Below the pieces are notes generated by a model. That model worked only from the letters and a program-made list of their open reading frames with translations, had not been told where the DNA came from and ran no database searches. A stretch of 48,257 bases of DNA. It comes from UBA877 sp035506155 (GTDB taxonomy: Bacteria; Chloroflexota; Anaerolineae; Anaerolineales; Villigracilaceae). Where the stretch lies: positions 1 to 48,257 of the forward strand of contig DATJPX010000007.1 in the NCBI GenBank assembly GCA_035506155.1, given 5' to 3'. Position 1 is the stretch's first letter, and every line of letters begins with the position of its first letter. This document shows, one piece after another, positions 31,190 to 38,473 of this stretch. Made by a program: the position numbers and the translations under genes.

Positions 31190-32272
31190 TCATTCGTCCC
31201 CGAAGGAAATCCCGATGCCGCGGGCTGTCCGGACGCCATCCCCGGCGATATCCACACGCTTGGGAACCGCCAGGGCTTCGCTGAGGGGAACGTCGACGAT
31301 TTTCGCGTCCCGCAGGGCCACCATGTTGCCGAATTTCCCGTCGGCGGCCGTGCGGACCGCCGCGGCCCCGTACCGGGTGGCCAGCCAGCGGTCGAAGGCC
31401 GTCGGGCTCCCGCCGCGCTGGACGTGTCCAAGCACGGTCACGCGCGACTCGAAGCCATTCTCCTCGACATACTTCCCGACCTCCTGGCCGATCCCTCCCA
31501 GCCGGGGGACATAGACCGCGTCCCCACTGCGCGAGTAGACCACCTGCCCGCCCAGGGGCTTGGCGCCCTCGGATACGGCCAGCAGGCTGAAGTGTGAGCC
31601 GCCTTCGGCGCGCTCCCGGACCTTCTTCATGATCGACTCGAACTTGAACGGGATCTCCGGGATCAGGATCACATCCGCTCCGCCGGAAACCCCGGCGTGC
31701 AGGGTGATGAAGCCGGCGTCCCGGCCCATCAGCTCCAGGACCATCACCCGGTGGTGGGCTTCGGCCGTGGTGTGCAGCCGGTCGAGGGCCTCGGTGGCAA
31801 TCGTCAGGGCGGTGTCAAAGCCGAAGGTCACTTCCGTCCCGCCGACGTCGTTGTCGATCGTCTTGGGCACCCCGATGACGGGAACCCCCCGTTCGCAAAG
31901 CTGCATGGCGATCCGCAGCGTCCCATCCCCGCCGATGACGATGACCGCGTCCATTTTCAACTTTTTGATCGCCGCGATGATTTCGTCGGATACGTCGATC
32001 ACGACTTCCTTGCCGTCTTGGATGACTTTGCGGGCGAACGGATTGCCGCGGTTGGCAGTGCCCAGGATGGTGCCGCCGCGCGGCAGGATGCCGCGCACGG
32101 CCGCCAGGTCCAGAGAGATGACGCCCCCATCGGCGATGAATCCGTCGTATCCGTCCAGGACCCCGAATACTTCGCAACCGTAATCGATGATGGCGGTCTT
32201 GGCAGCCGCCCGGATGACCGCGTTCAGACCCGGGGCGTCCCCACCCCCGGTCAGGACTGCAATGCGCTTCAT
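31190..32272 (-). CDS. pfkA: 6-phosphofructokinase, ATP-type with Lys in the PPi position
   Basis: A 360-residue PfkA-family kinase, fructose-6-P to fructose-1,6-P2. The nucleotide loop is VIGGDGT with Gly117 equivalent to E. coli Gly104, which favours ATP over PPi. The catalytic motif is PKTIDND: Asp140 is the base (E. coli Asp127), but Lys137 replaces E. coli Gly124, a residue usual in PPi-dependent enzymes. MGRDAGFI, GHVQRGGSPTAFDR and other family blocks are intact. This Gly-Lys mix occurs in an ATP-using clade known from actinobacteria. AGGAGGTGACC precedes the ATG at 32272. It may also take tagatose-6-P from the sugar locus nearby, but it is a separate unit with its own terminator. Confidence 0.93.
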   Translation of the reverse strand: MKRIAVLTGGGDAPGLNAVIRAAAKTAIIDYGCEVFGVLDGYDGFIADGGVISLDLAAVRGILPRGGTILGTANRGNPFARKVIQDGKEVVIDVSDEIIAAIKKLKMDAVIVIGGDGTLRIAMQLCERGVPVIGVPKTIDNDVGGTEVTFGFDTALTIATEALDRLHTTAEAHHRVMVLELMGRDAGFITLHAGVSGGADVILIPEIPFKFESIMKKVRERAEGGSHFSLLAVSEGAKPLGGQVVYSRSGDAVYVPRLGGIGQEVGKYVEENGFESRVTVLGHVQRGGSPTAFDRWLATRYGAAAVRTAADGKFGNMVALRDAKIVDVPLSEALAVPKRVDIAGDGVRTARGIGISFGDE

Positions 32273-32305
32273 GGTCACCTCCTTTGCTGGGCGTGATTAT
32301 AAACC

Positions 32306-32332
32306 GTAAGGGCGACCACCGGTCGCCCTTAC
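32306..32332. repeat. Dispersed palindrome with GTA-GGGC ends, copy 2
   Basis: Arms GTAAGGGCGACC and GGTCGCCCTTAC around ACC, 12 perfect pairs. It fills most of the gap between the DUF3048 lipoprotein stop and the pfkA ribosome site, and would form a hairpin in either transcript. Compare copies at 24067 and 44666. Confidence 0.7.
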
Positions 32333-32340
32333 AAATATTC

Positions 32341-33492
32341 TTACGGCATTTTGTGCGTGAAGCGCCAGCTTTGATCGGTTTGCTGGACGGTGGTGCTCAG
32401 CCCGACGACCTCGAACCAGGTGGTGCCCGGCTTGAAGGCGAACGGCGTCCCGTCCGCATTTTGGAGGGAGATCACGTCCGTATCGTTCCTCTGCCATTTG
32501 ACCTTGTACACCTGTCCGTCGCGGAAGGCGTAGGCATCCCCCGATCCGCTCAGCAGGATGTCGTAAATGCCCGGGCTGTAAACTTCGTGGTTGACGAAAA
32601 GGACCACTACGTTGTCGAAGGCGATCGGCTGACCGGTCAGGCGGTCGGTCAACTGGGCATATTGTTCGTCCTGCCCGGCGTTGAAGGCGTCGGCTGTGTC
32701 AGAGAAACGAAGATATTTGCCGCTGGCGGCATCGAAATCCCAGCGGTTGTAGATCGAACCCGAATAGTGGATGAATAACTGCGTAGCCGGCTGGCCGCCG
32801 GCGGGCGGCTCCAGCTTGAAGACCATGCCGTTCAGGTCTTGGCGCGTGTTGTCCATATTCTTCTTGGTGGCGAAGGCGCTCAGGTCGGCGGTGTTCACCA
32901 CCAGGTAGTTGTAGCCGTTCGGATCGTAGCGCGTCAGCGGGGATTCGGGGCCTTCGATCACCAGACGGTTGGCGAACTCCGACTGGAGGAAGCGCCGCAT
33001 CTCGGAAATGTAAGCCGAGCCGAAAGCGAAGACGGCCTTGTATCCCCGGACGATGTCCGCGTCGATGAAGCGGCCCGAGCGGATCGGACCGACGATCTTG
33101 GCGTCATTGCCATAGAAGACCCCGGCGAAGCGGGTCGAGCCTTCCTCGGTATAGTACTCGAAAACGATGTCGGCCAGCGAAAGCCCCCACTGCGGGCGGA
33201 CCGTGCGCGGCAGGTTCGAGACCTTGATGACCATCGGACGGCGGTCCAGCAGGGACGGGTCGGCAACGGTCAGGCCGGTGAGCGGATCCACATTGGATGG
33301 GAAGTTGGCCGGGCCGAGCCCGGCAGGCGGGTAGAGTGGGGTCGGCTCAGGGGTGGGCGTGTCGGTGGCGAGCGGCGTCGATGTAGGGGGAGCGGTCGGT
33401 GGCGCGGTGGGGGTCGGCGCGGGCGTCGATGGTCCGCAGGCGGCCAGGGTGACGGAGAACAGAATTAAAAAGCCATACAAGATTTTCTTCAT
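32341..33492 (-). CDS. DUF3048 (YerB-like) lipoprotein
   Basis: A 383-residue lipoprotein. It has a signal peptide with lipobox LAAC (Cys19) and a Thr/Pro linker to about residue 60. The two-part DUF3048 region follows: DPLTGLTV, RRPMVIKVSN, RPQWGLSLADIVFEYYTEEG, TRFAGVFYGN and VGPIRSGRFIDADIV in the first part; YSGSIYNRWDFDAASGKYLR and NVVVLFVNHEVY in the second. B. subtilis YerB is the reference member; its biochemical role is not known to me. AGGAGG lies nine bases before the ATG at 33492; an in-frame extension of 24 codons is rejected. Confidence 0.9.
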   Translation of the reverse strand: MKKILYGFLILFSVTLAACGPSTPAPTPTAPPTAPPTSTPLATDTPTPEPTPLYPPAGLGPANFPSNVDPLTGLTVADPSLLDRRPMVIKVSNLPRTVRPQWGLSLADIVFEYYTEEGSTRFAGVFYGNDAKIVGPIRSGRFIDADIVRGYKAVFAFGSAYISEMRRFLQSEFANRLVIEGPESPLTRYDPNGYNYLVVNTADLSAFATKKNMDNTRQDLNGMVFKLEPPAGGQPATQLFIHYSGSIYNRWDFDAASGKYLRFSDTADAFNAGQDEQYAQLTDRLTGQPIAFDNVVVLFVNHEVYSPGIYDILLSGSGDAYAFRDGQVYKVKWQRNDTDVISLQNADGTPFAFKPGTTWFEVVGLSTTVQQTDQSWRFTHKMP

Positions 33493-33583
33493 GGGCTGAA
33501 GCCTCCTTCCCAGAGACGCTATCATACCCCAATTGTTCCGCTTGGGAGGACGGGCGAAGGGCACTCTAAAGGGATATTAATAT

Positions 33584-33611
33584 AAAAAGCCGCCGGGACA
33601 ATTCCGGCGGC
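33584..33611 (-). terminator. Rho-independent terminator of recN operon
   Basis: Stem GCCGCCGG / CCGGCGGC (eight pairs, seven-base loop) is followed on the minus strand by TTTTTATATT. It lies 20 bases after the recN stop. Confidence 0.88.
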
Positions 33612-33631
33612 GCTTGGAAAGCGGATATCCC

Positions 33632-35365
33632 TTATTTATGGTCGTTCTTGAAGGTCTGGGCGCTCTGGAGGAGGTCGTGGGCCGAGCGGATGGTGCCCTC
33701 GGTGACTTCTCCGAGCATCTGGGCCAGTTCGAGCGTGCGTGGCTCGCCCGATAACTTGGTAACGTGGGTCAGGGTGCGATCCTTTTCGATGGCTTTCTGG
33801 ACCTGGTAATGCTGGTCGCCGAAGGCAGCCAGCTGTGGCAGATGGGTGATGACCATTACTTGGTGGGCGCGGCCGAGGTTCCAGAGTTTTTCGCCGACTG
33901 TCCCGCCAACGCGCCCGCCGATGCCCTGGTCGATCTCGTCGAAGATCAGGGTCGGGACCTGGTCGGCGCGCGCCAGGACGTTCTTCAAGGCCAGCATCAG
34001 CCGGGAGGTCTCGCCGCCCGAGGCGATCTTGGCCAGCGGTTTCAGGCCTTCGCCCGGGTTGGGCGCCACCAGGAATTCGATCCGGTCGATGCCGGTCCCG
34101 TCGAAGGCGACGCGCGTCCCGTCCGGTAGAGGCGCTCCCTCCGGGTCGGGCTTGGTCTGAAAATCCACCGCGAAACGGGCGGCGGCCATGCGCAGGTCAT
34201 CCAGCTCGGTCTCGATGGCTTTGCTCATTTTTTCAGCGGCGGCCCTGCGGGCTTGCGACAGGGCCTGGGCCTGGGCCGAAAGTTTCTCCAGCGCGGCCGC
34301 TTCGGCGGTTTCGAGCTCGGCAATGCGATCGGAGGCCGTGGTGATCGTCTCGAGTTGTTTGCGGGCGTCCTCGGCAAAGGCGATGGCCGCCTCGATGCTG
34401 CCGCCGTATTTTCTTTCCAGGCGGTGGATCAGGTCGAGGCGCTCCTCGGCTTCCTCCAGCCGCTTGGGATTGTATTCGATGGCTTCCAGGTAATTGCGCA
34501 GGCTGCGCGCCAGGTCGGCCAGGGTGTCTTCCAGGGTGGCGGATTGCTCCGCCAGGCCGTTCTGGGCTGCGTCGATCTGGGCCAGCTTGGCCAGCGATTG
34601 GACGGCCTGGCCGATCAGGTCGGTGGCGGCAGGGGACTCGGCCGTGCCCTCGTCGAGGACGGTCAGCGCATCCTGGGCCAGGCTGGCGAGCGACTCGGCG
34701 TTGGCCAGGCGATCGCGTTCCAGCTTGAGTTCCTCGTCCTCGCCCCGCTTCAGCTTGGCGGCCTCGATCTCCTCGGCCTGGAAGGTCAACATCTCGGTGC
34801 GGCGCTCGGAGTCGCGCTGGGCATCCCGCAGGTCCTTCAACTCACGGCGCAGGTCCAGCAGGCCCTGGTAGGTCTTGCGATAAGCTGCCAGTTGCGTCTC
34901 GACGTTGGCGTAGCGGTCGATCAACCCCAGGTGGGCGCGCACGTTGAGCAGGGAGAGGTGCTCCGACTGGCCGTGAATGTCGACCAGGATCTCGCCCAAT
35001 TCCTTCAACAGGGTCAGGTTGACCGTCCGGCCATTGACACGGGCCACGCTGCGGCCTTCGCGCCGGACCTCGCGAGTCAGGGTAACGAAGTTCGGGTCGT
35101 CGAGCAGCTCCTCGCGTTTGAGGGTCTCGTGGGCGGCGGCGCGTTCGGGGCCGGTCAGCTTGAAGGTGCCCTCGATCCGCGCCAGGTCCGCTTCCGAGCG
35201 GATGGAGGTGGCATCGGCCCGGCCGCCCATCAGCACGTCGAGGGCGTCCATGATGATCGATTTGCCTGCCCCGGTCTCGCCGGTGAAAATGACCAGCCCC
35301 GGCCCAAGCTCCAGCTCGAGGCGGTCGATGATGGCGAAGTTCTGGATATGCAGTTCGGTCAGCAT
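33632..35365 (-). CDS. recN: DNA repair protein RecN
   Basis: A 577-residue SMC-like ATPase for double-strand break repair. Walker A is GETGAGKS (29-36), and VDIHGQSEHLSLL follows at about 130. A long coiled coil runs from about 160 to 370. The C-terminal signature KIASGGETSRLMLALKNVL and Walker B PTLIFDEIDQGIGG precede MVITHLPQLAAFGD. Its length fits the family (550-590). The ATG at 35365 begins two bases after the stop of the zinc-finger gene, so translation is coupled. A longer upstream frame overlaps that gene in another reading frame and is rejected. It is the last gene of the nadK operon. Confidence 0.97.
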   Translation of the reverse strand: MLTELHIQNFAIIDRLELELGPGLVIFTGETGAGKSIIMDALDVLMGGRADATSIRSEADLARIEGTFKLTGPERAAAHETLKREELLDDPNFVTLTREVRREGRSVARVNGRTVNLTLLKELGEILVDIHGQSEHLSLLNVRAHLGLIDRYANVETQLAAYRKTYQGLLDLRRELKDLRDAQRDSERRTEMLTFQAEEIEAAKLKRGEDEELKLERDRLANAESLASLAQDALTVLDEGTAESPAATDLIGQAVQSLAKLAQIDAAQNGLAEQSATLEDTLADLARSLRNYLEAIEYNPKRLEEAEERLDLIHRLERKYGGSIEAAIAFAEDARKQLETITTASDRIAELETAEAAALEKLSAQAQALSQARRAAAEKMSKAIETELDDLRMAAARFAVDFQTKPDPEGAPLPDGTRVAFDGTGIDRIEFLVAPNPGEGLKPLAKIASGGETSRLMLALKNVLARADQVPTLIFDEIDQGIGGRVGGTVGEKLWNLGRAHQVMVITHLPQLAAFGDQHYQVQKAIEKDRTLTHVTKLSGEPRTLELAQMLGEVTEGTIRSAHDLLQSAQTFKNDHK

Positions 35366-35367
35366 GA

Positions 35368-35892
35368 TTATCTGGTCAACTGAATGCCCGACAGGCGGGT
35401 ATAGACCACCGGGATGGCGATGAACAGGAAGATGCCTTCGAAGATCAGCGAGAAGATGTTCAGGGTGATCAGGTGGAAGACGATGACCGGCAGGGAACCG
35501 ACCAGGATGGCGACTGCGATGGTGATGAACAGGGGGCGGGAGCGATGCTTGCGGGTTACCAGGCGGAGCGCTTCGGCAATGACCACACCGGCGGTGGGAG
35601 CCCCGATGACGATCAGGAACCAGCCGATAAAGCTCAGGCTGCTCACCAGGGTAGCCAACAGGCTGGCCAGGAATCCCAGGATGCCGGCGACCACGAAGCC
35701 AAGGACGTAATCGGACCAGACGGCCGTGTCGAAGATTTTCTGCTGGCCGCGGACGCATTCCTTGCAGCGGTAACCGGTGGGCGTACGAACGGCGCACTTG
35801 GCGCAGATGGGCTTGCCGCATTTGTTGCAGCGCAGCGTGGTCTCCACGCCCGGATGGTTGGCGCAATAGGTTGGAGAGGTTGTATCGATCAT
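35368..35892 (-). CDS. B-box-type zinc-finger membrane protein
   Basis: A 174-residue protein. Residues 10-46 hold eight potential zinc ligands in B-box-like order: Cys10, His13, Cys22, Cys25, Cys30, Cys33, Cys43, Cys46 (YCANHPG, LRCNKCGKPIC, YRCKECV). Four hydrophobic segments follow (about 60-84, 86-108, 120-142, 146-166). The zinc domain is presumably cytoplasmic. Its ATG overlaps the nadK stop by four bases (ATGA), and recN starts two bases after its own stop, so the three genes form one tightly coupled unit. Function unknown; such fused zinc-finger/membrane proteins are common in Chloroflexota genomes as far as I recall. Confidence 0.88.
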   Translation of the reverse strand: MIDTTSPTYCANHPGVETTLRCNKCGKPICAKCAVRTPTGYRCKECVRGQQKIFDTAVWSDYVLGFVVAGILGFLASLLATLVSSLSFIGWFLIVIGAPTAGVVIAEALRLVTRKHRSRPLFITIAVAILVGSLPVIVFHLITLNIFSLIFEGIFLFIAIPVVYTRLSGIQLTR

Positions 35893-36758
35893 CTTGGGAA
35901 ACCTACGGATGGATTCTGGTTCATGTGAGCGGTCAGATTGCGGTAGAAGTAACCCGGATCCCCGAAGCGGACGAAGCGGGCCAGGTAGTCGCTGGCGCGC
36001 ACGTCGGTCACGTCGCCTTCGGCCAGGCCGATCGGGATCTGCCCGTCCACGCTCAGGACGGCGTCCCCGCCGATCAGTTTGATGCTGACGGAGGTGCCCT
36101 CGGAGAGCACGACGGCCCGTTCCACCGACAGGTGCGGTGCGATCGGGATGATCAGGATGTTGCGCAGCTCGGGCGGCAGGATCGGCCCGCCGGCCGCCAG
36201 GGCGTAGGCGGTGGACCCGGTGGGGGTGGCGGCGATGATGCCGTCGGCCACGTAGTTGGCTAGCAGGTGACCATCCACGTTGGCGGAGAGGCGGACCGGC
36301 CGGACGGAAGGTCCCCGGCTGACGACCGCCTCGTTCAAGGCGTGCCAGGTGCCGAGCGTTTCGCCGGCCCGGGTGTGCTCGACCCGCACCATCATGCGCC
36401 GCTCGATCCAGAACTCGCCTTTCAGCAAGCCGTCGAAGGCCGCCTGCCATTCCTTCTGATCGACCTGGATCAGGAAACCCAGCCGCCCGGTATTGATGCC
36501 TAGGATGGGCAGCCCGCATGGGGCGCACAAGTGGCTGGCCCGCAGCATGGTCCCGTCCCCGCCGATGGCCACCATCAGGTCGAATTCGCCCTCCCTGACG
36601 CGCTTGCGCAGGGCGGTATCGTCGAAAGTGCCATCGACCGATTCAAGTTCGCGTTCCTTGAAATAGGCGCTGATGGCGGCCGCTTCGGCGACGGCCTCCG
36701 GCATCTTGGGATGGGCCGCTACGACGATCCGGTGGGGAGTGGCAAGGGGTTCTGTCAT
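35889..36758 (-). CDS. nadK: NAD kinase
   Basis: A 289-residue ATP-NAD kinase that makes NADP. The diagnostic motifs are IGGDGTML (GGDGT at 66-70), GINTGRLGFL, ALNEAVVSRG (substrate-binding NE), ADGIIAATPTGSTAYALAAGGP and SVDGQ. The length is normal. It is the first gene of the nadK/zinc-finger/recN unit, an order related to the nadK-recN pairing found in many bacteria. The ribosome site is weak. A TATAAT about 100 bases upstream is the likely promoter. Confidence 0.96.
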   Translation of the reverse strand: MTEPLATPHRIVVAAHPKMPEAVAEAAAISAYFKERELESVDGTFDDTALRKRVREGEFDLMVAIGGDGTMLRASHLCAPCGLPILGINTGRLGFLIQVDQKEWQAAFDGLLKGEFWIERRMMVRVEHTRAGETLGTWHALNEAVVSRGPSVRPVRLSANVDGHLLANYVADGIIAATPTGSTAYALAAGGPILPPELRNILIIPIAPHLSVERAVVLSEGTSVSIKLIGGDAVLSVDGQIPIGLAEGDVTDVRASDYLARFVRFGDPGYFYRNLTAHMNQNPSVGFPR

Positions 36759-36857
36759 TGAATGAATGCGATCCGTTGATGACTACTGGACCTGACAAGG
36801 CCAAAAAGCCGGGAAAGCACGACGGCCGAGGTTCGAAAAATGGGAGTACATTGCGTA

Positions 36858-36863
36858 ATTATA
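36858..36863 (-). promoter_or_regulatory. Likely -10 box of the nadK operon
   Basis: A perfect TATAAT on the minus strand, about 100 bases before nadK, in the 161-base gap after the Cas4-like gene. No good -35 is found (GAGGCA at 17 bases). Confidence 0.45.
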
Positions 36864-36919
36864 CCGTGTTCCCCACCCCCTGCCTCTTTCCCGCCGGGAG
36901 AGGGGTTGAGCCGAAAGGA

Positions 36920-37438
36920 TCACCCCAGGCGCTGGTCGCAAACATCACGGAATCCGCAGCCTCGGCAGCGTTGGGCGTCTTCATGGGAGCGGTCCACCTC
37001 GGGGCGGTGTTCACTGATGCGGATGTCGGCGATCAGGTCCAGCACGGCGTTCTCGAGATCGGCGGTGTAGTCGACGGCGAAGTCACCGCCGGGGTAGTGG
37101 ATGATCCCGTAGGGCGGACGCTTGCCGGTCGCTTTATGGACCAGCAGGCAGTAAGCCGCCAGCTGGAAGATGTGCGAGTCGTACGGCGCTGTGGGGGTCC
37201 GGCCGGTCTTGACCTCGACGGGGATGAGCCTGCCATCCTGTTCCACCAGGTAGTCGGGTTTGCCGGTCAACCCCAGGTCCCTGTCGAAGAGGGGTTTTTC
37301 CACCGCCCCCCAGGCGCGCGTGTCGGAATAGATCACCCGTCCGCCCGGCAGGCCGGAGGCGCGCCGCTGCAGCCCTGAGATGAAAAACAGGACGATGGCG
37401 AGCAGGAGGACGGCGAGGCCGATAAACAGGGAGATCAT
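36920..37438 (-). CDS. Membrane-anchored C-terminal half of a Cas4/Dna2-type nuclease
   Basis: A 172-residue protein with one N-terminal membrane helix (residues 2-22), then the catalytic half of a Cas4-type PD-(D/E)XK nuclease. The Asp is in GKPDYLV (Asp62), the E-x-K in PVEVKTG (Glu75, Lys77) and the Q-x3-Y in FQLAAYC (Gln92, Tyr96). Near the C-terminus CRGCGFRDVC gives Cys158, Cys161 and Cys167, the C-x2-C-x5-C of the Cas4/AddB Fe-S site. The first Cys and the conserved His of Cas4 are missing here but occur in the 78-residue protein at 38078. The start overlaps the HEAT-like gene stop (ATGA). No CRISPR array or other cas gene is present. Confidence 0.85.
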   Translation of the reverse strand: MISLFIGLAVLLLAIVLFFISGLQRRASGLPGGRVIYSDTRAWGAVEKPLFDRDLGLTGKPDYLVEQDGRLIPVEVKTGRTPTAPYDSHIFQLAAYCLLVHKATGKRPPYGIIHYPGGDFAVDYTADLENAVLDLIADIRISEHRPEVDRSHEDAQRCRGCGFRDVCDQRLG

Positions 37439-38064
37439 AAGGCTTGGGCGGTCCTGAGGACTTTCTTGAGGCGGGCTAGGCGCTGGCCGCTGGCCGAAGA
37501 GATCCATTTTTCGAGGATTCGGATGAATTCGGCTTTGTCTGCCGGGTCGATGGCCGTCAGGATGAATTCGGCGTAGCGGGGCGCGTCGACGGCGCGGGCG
37601 GCGGCAAGACGTTCGAGAAGATAGGGAAGGATGTGCTGGCGATACTCGTCTTTCCGGCCGGCGATTTGCGAGAGGGTTTTCATTCCGGCGTCGTTGGTAA
37701 TGACGGAGCCGGCCGCCATCGTCTTTTTGATCTCATCCACATGTGGAAAGATCTCGTCCGCTTTCAGCCCGGCGATCGTGGAAAGGGCGATCATGGCTCC
37801 CCAAACCATCCGGTTGTTGCGGCTCTTGAGCAGCTCGAGAAAGTCATTCACGTAATCGGCGATCAGGGACGGGTCGAGGTAGCCAGTCTCGTAGAGCACC
37901 TTCAAACAATCCGACTGGATGTTTTTCTCTTTGCTCCACAGGGCTACGGCAATTTCCCGGACTCCGGCCCGATCTTTGGTCGCAGCCAACTCCCGGGCGA
38001 GTTCCTGGTTGGGAACCTCATCCCGGCGATTCTGGGAATAGGCGATTTTTTCTAGGACCGACAT
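37435..38064 (-). CDS. HEAT/ARM-like helical repeat protein
   Basis: A 209-residue, all-helical soluble protein with no signal peptide. Repeating helix pairs of about 38-40 residues (VREIAVALWSKEKNIQSDCL; MVWGAMIALSTIAGL; AGMKTLSQIAGRKDEYRQHI) suggest a HEAT/ARM-like solenoid that would bind a protein partner. I do not recognise a named family. AGGAGGG precedes the ATG. The gene lies between the two Cas4-like halves, 13 bases after the first and overlapping the second by four bases, so all three are one transcript. It could be a scaffold for the split nuclease or an unrelated insertion. Confidence 0.8.
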   Translation of the reverse strand: MSVLEKIAYSQNRRDEVPNQELARELAATKDRAGVREIAVALWSKEKNIQSDCLKVLYETGYLDPSLIADYVNDFLELLKSRNNRMVWGAMIALSTIAGLKADEIFPHVDEIKKTMAAGSVITNDAGMKTLSQIAGRKDEYRQHILPYLLERLAAARAVDAPRYAEFILTAIDPADKAEFIRILEKWISSASGQRLARLKKVLRTAQAL

Positions 38065-38077
38065 CCCAACCCTCCTG

Positions 38078-38314
38078 TCAGACGAGCCTGGCTGTGCAGA
38101 AAGCCACCAATAAGGCCAGGGCCACCAGGAGCAGGATTACGGCCAGGGTGCGCGTCAGGCCGGCGGCGAGCACGCGCCGGCCGTGCTGGCGGTGGAGTTC
38201 TGTCCCGGTATTCATTTCAGCCTGGTTGGAGGAGGCGACCCCTTTTTGGGCATACCACCAAGCCCGGGCACAGAAAAGGTAGGAGCCGATCTCGGACGCG
38301 CGAATGGTTTTCAT
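38078..38314 (-). CDS. Membrane-anchored N-terminal half of a Cas4-type nuclease
   Basis: A 78-residue protein. Residues 1-46 match the N-terminus of Cas4/Dna2-type nucleases: TIRASEIGSYLFCARAWWYA with the first Fe-S cysteine (Cys15), then NTGTELHRQHG with the conserved G-x3-H His41. A single membrane helix follows (about 54-73), and the protein ends there. By the positive-inside rule the N-terminal part is cytoplasmic. The rest of the nuclease is encoded two genes downstream at 36920. GGAG precedes the ATG, and an extended -10 lies at 38339-38347. At this size it could be dismissed as a remnant, but the intact frame, ribosome site and coupling argue that it is expressed. Confidence 0.75.
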   Translation of the reverse strand: MKTIRASEIGSYLFCARAWWYAQKGVASSNQAEMNTGTELHRQHGRRVLAAGLTRTLAVILLLVALALLVAFCTARLV

Positions 38315-38338
38315 TCCATGCTCTCCATTAGCACATTT

Positions 38339-38347
38339 ATTCTATCA
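38339..38347 (-). promoter_or_regulatory. Extended -10 promoter of the split Cas4-like operon
   Basis: On the minus strand TGATAGAAT, an extended -10 (TG-n-TAGAAT), lies 25 bases before the ATG at 38314. No -35 consensus is seen, which is acceptable for an extended -10 promoter. Confidence 0.5.
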
Positions 38348-38403
38348 TGTTTGTGGGATTAATGAGGAGCTTGATTTCGGCCTCGACTTACCGGGTTTGG
38401 CAC

Positions 38404-38434
38404 TTGACTCGTACCCTGCCGGAGGGTCTATACT
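38404..38434 (+). promoter_or_regulatory. MerR-type promoter with 19-base spacer and operator
   Basis: TTGACT (38404-38409) and TATACT (38429-38434) are 19 bases apart, the long spacer typical of MerR-activated promoters. The spacer contains the palindrome ACCCT-GCCGG-AGGGT. A second small palindrome, CTGATGG/CCATCAG (38442-38455), follows in the leader. Confidence 0.85.
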
Positions 38435-38473
38435 AGGCGCACTGATGGCCATCAGACATATAAGGGCAGACTC

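Noticed and set aside
32296..32301. TATAAT on the minus strand as the pfkA promoter
   Set aside because: No -35 is found at a workable distance and the upstream sequence is the dispersed palindrome, so the call was not strong enough to list as a promoter.
33632..35866. RecN start far upstream giving a 744-residue protein
   Set aside because: The extra 167 codons run out of frame through the zinc-finger gene; the ATG at 35365 begins with the standard RecN N-terminus.
36920..38314. CRISPR-Cas locus suggested by the Cas4-like proteins
   Set aside because: No cas1, cas2 or effector gene and no regularly spaced repeats occur in the window. Cas4-type nucleases are often found outside CRISPR systems.
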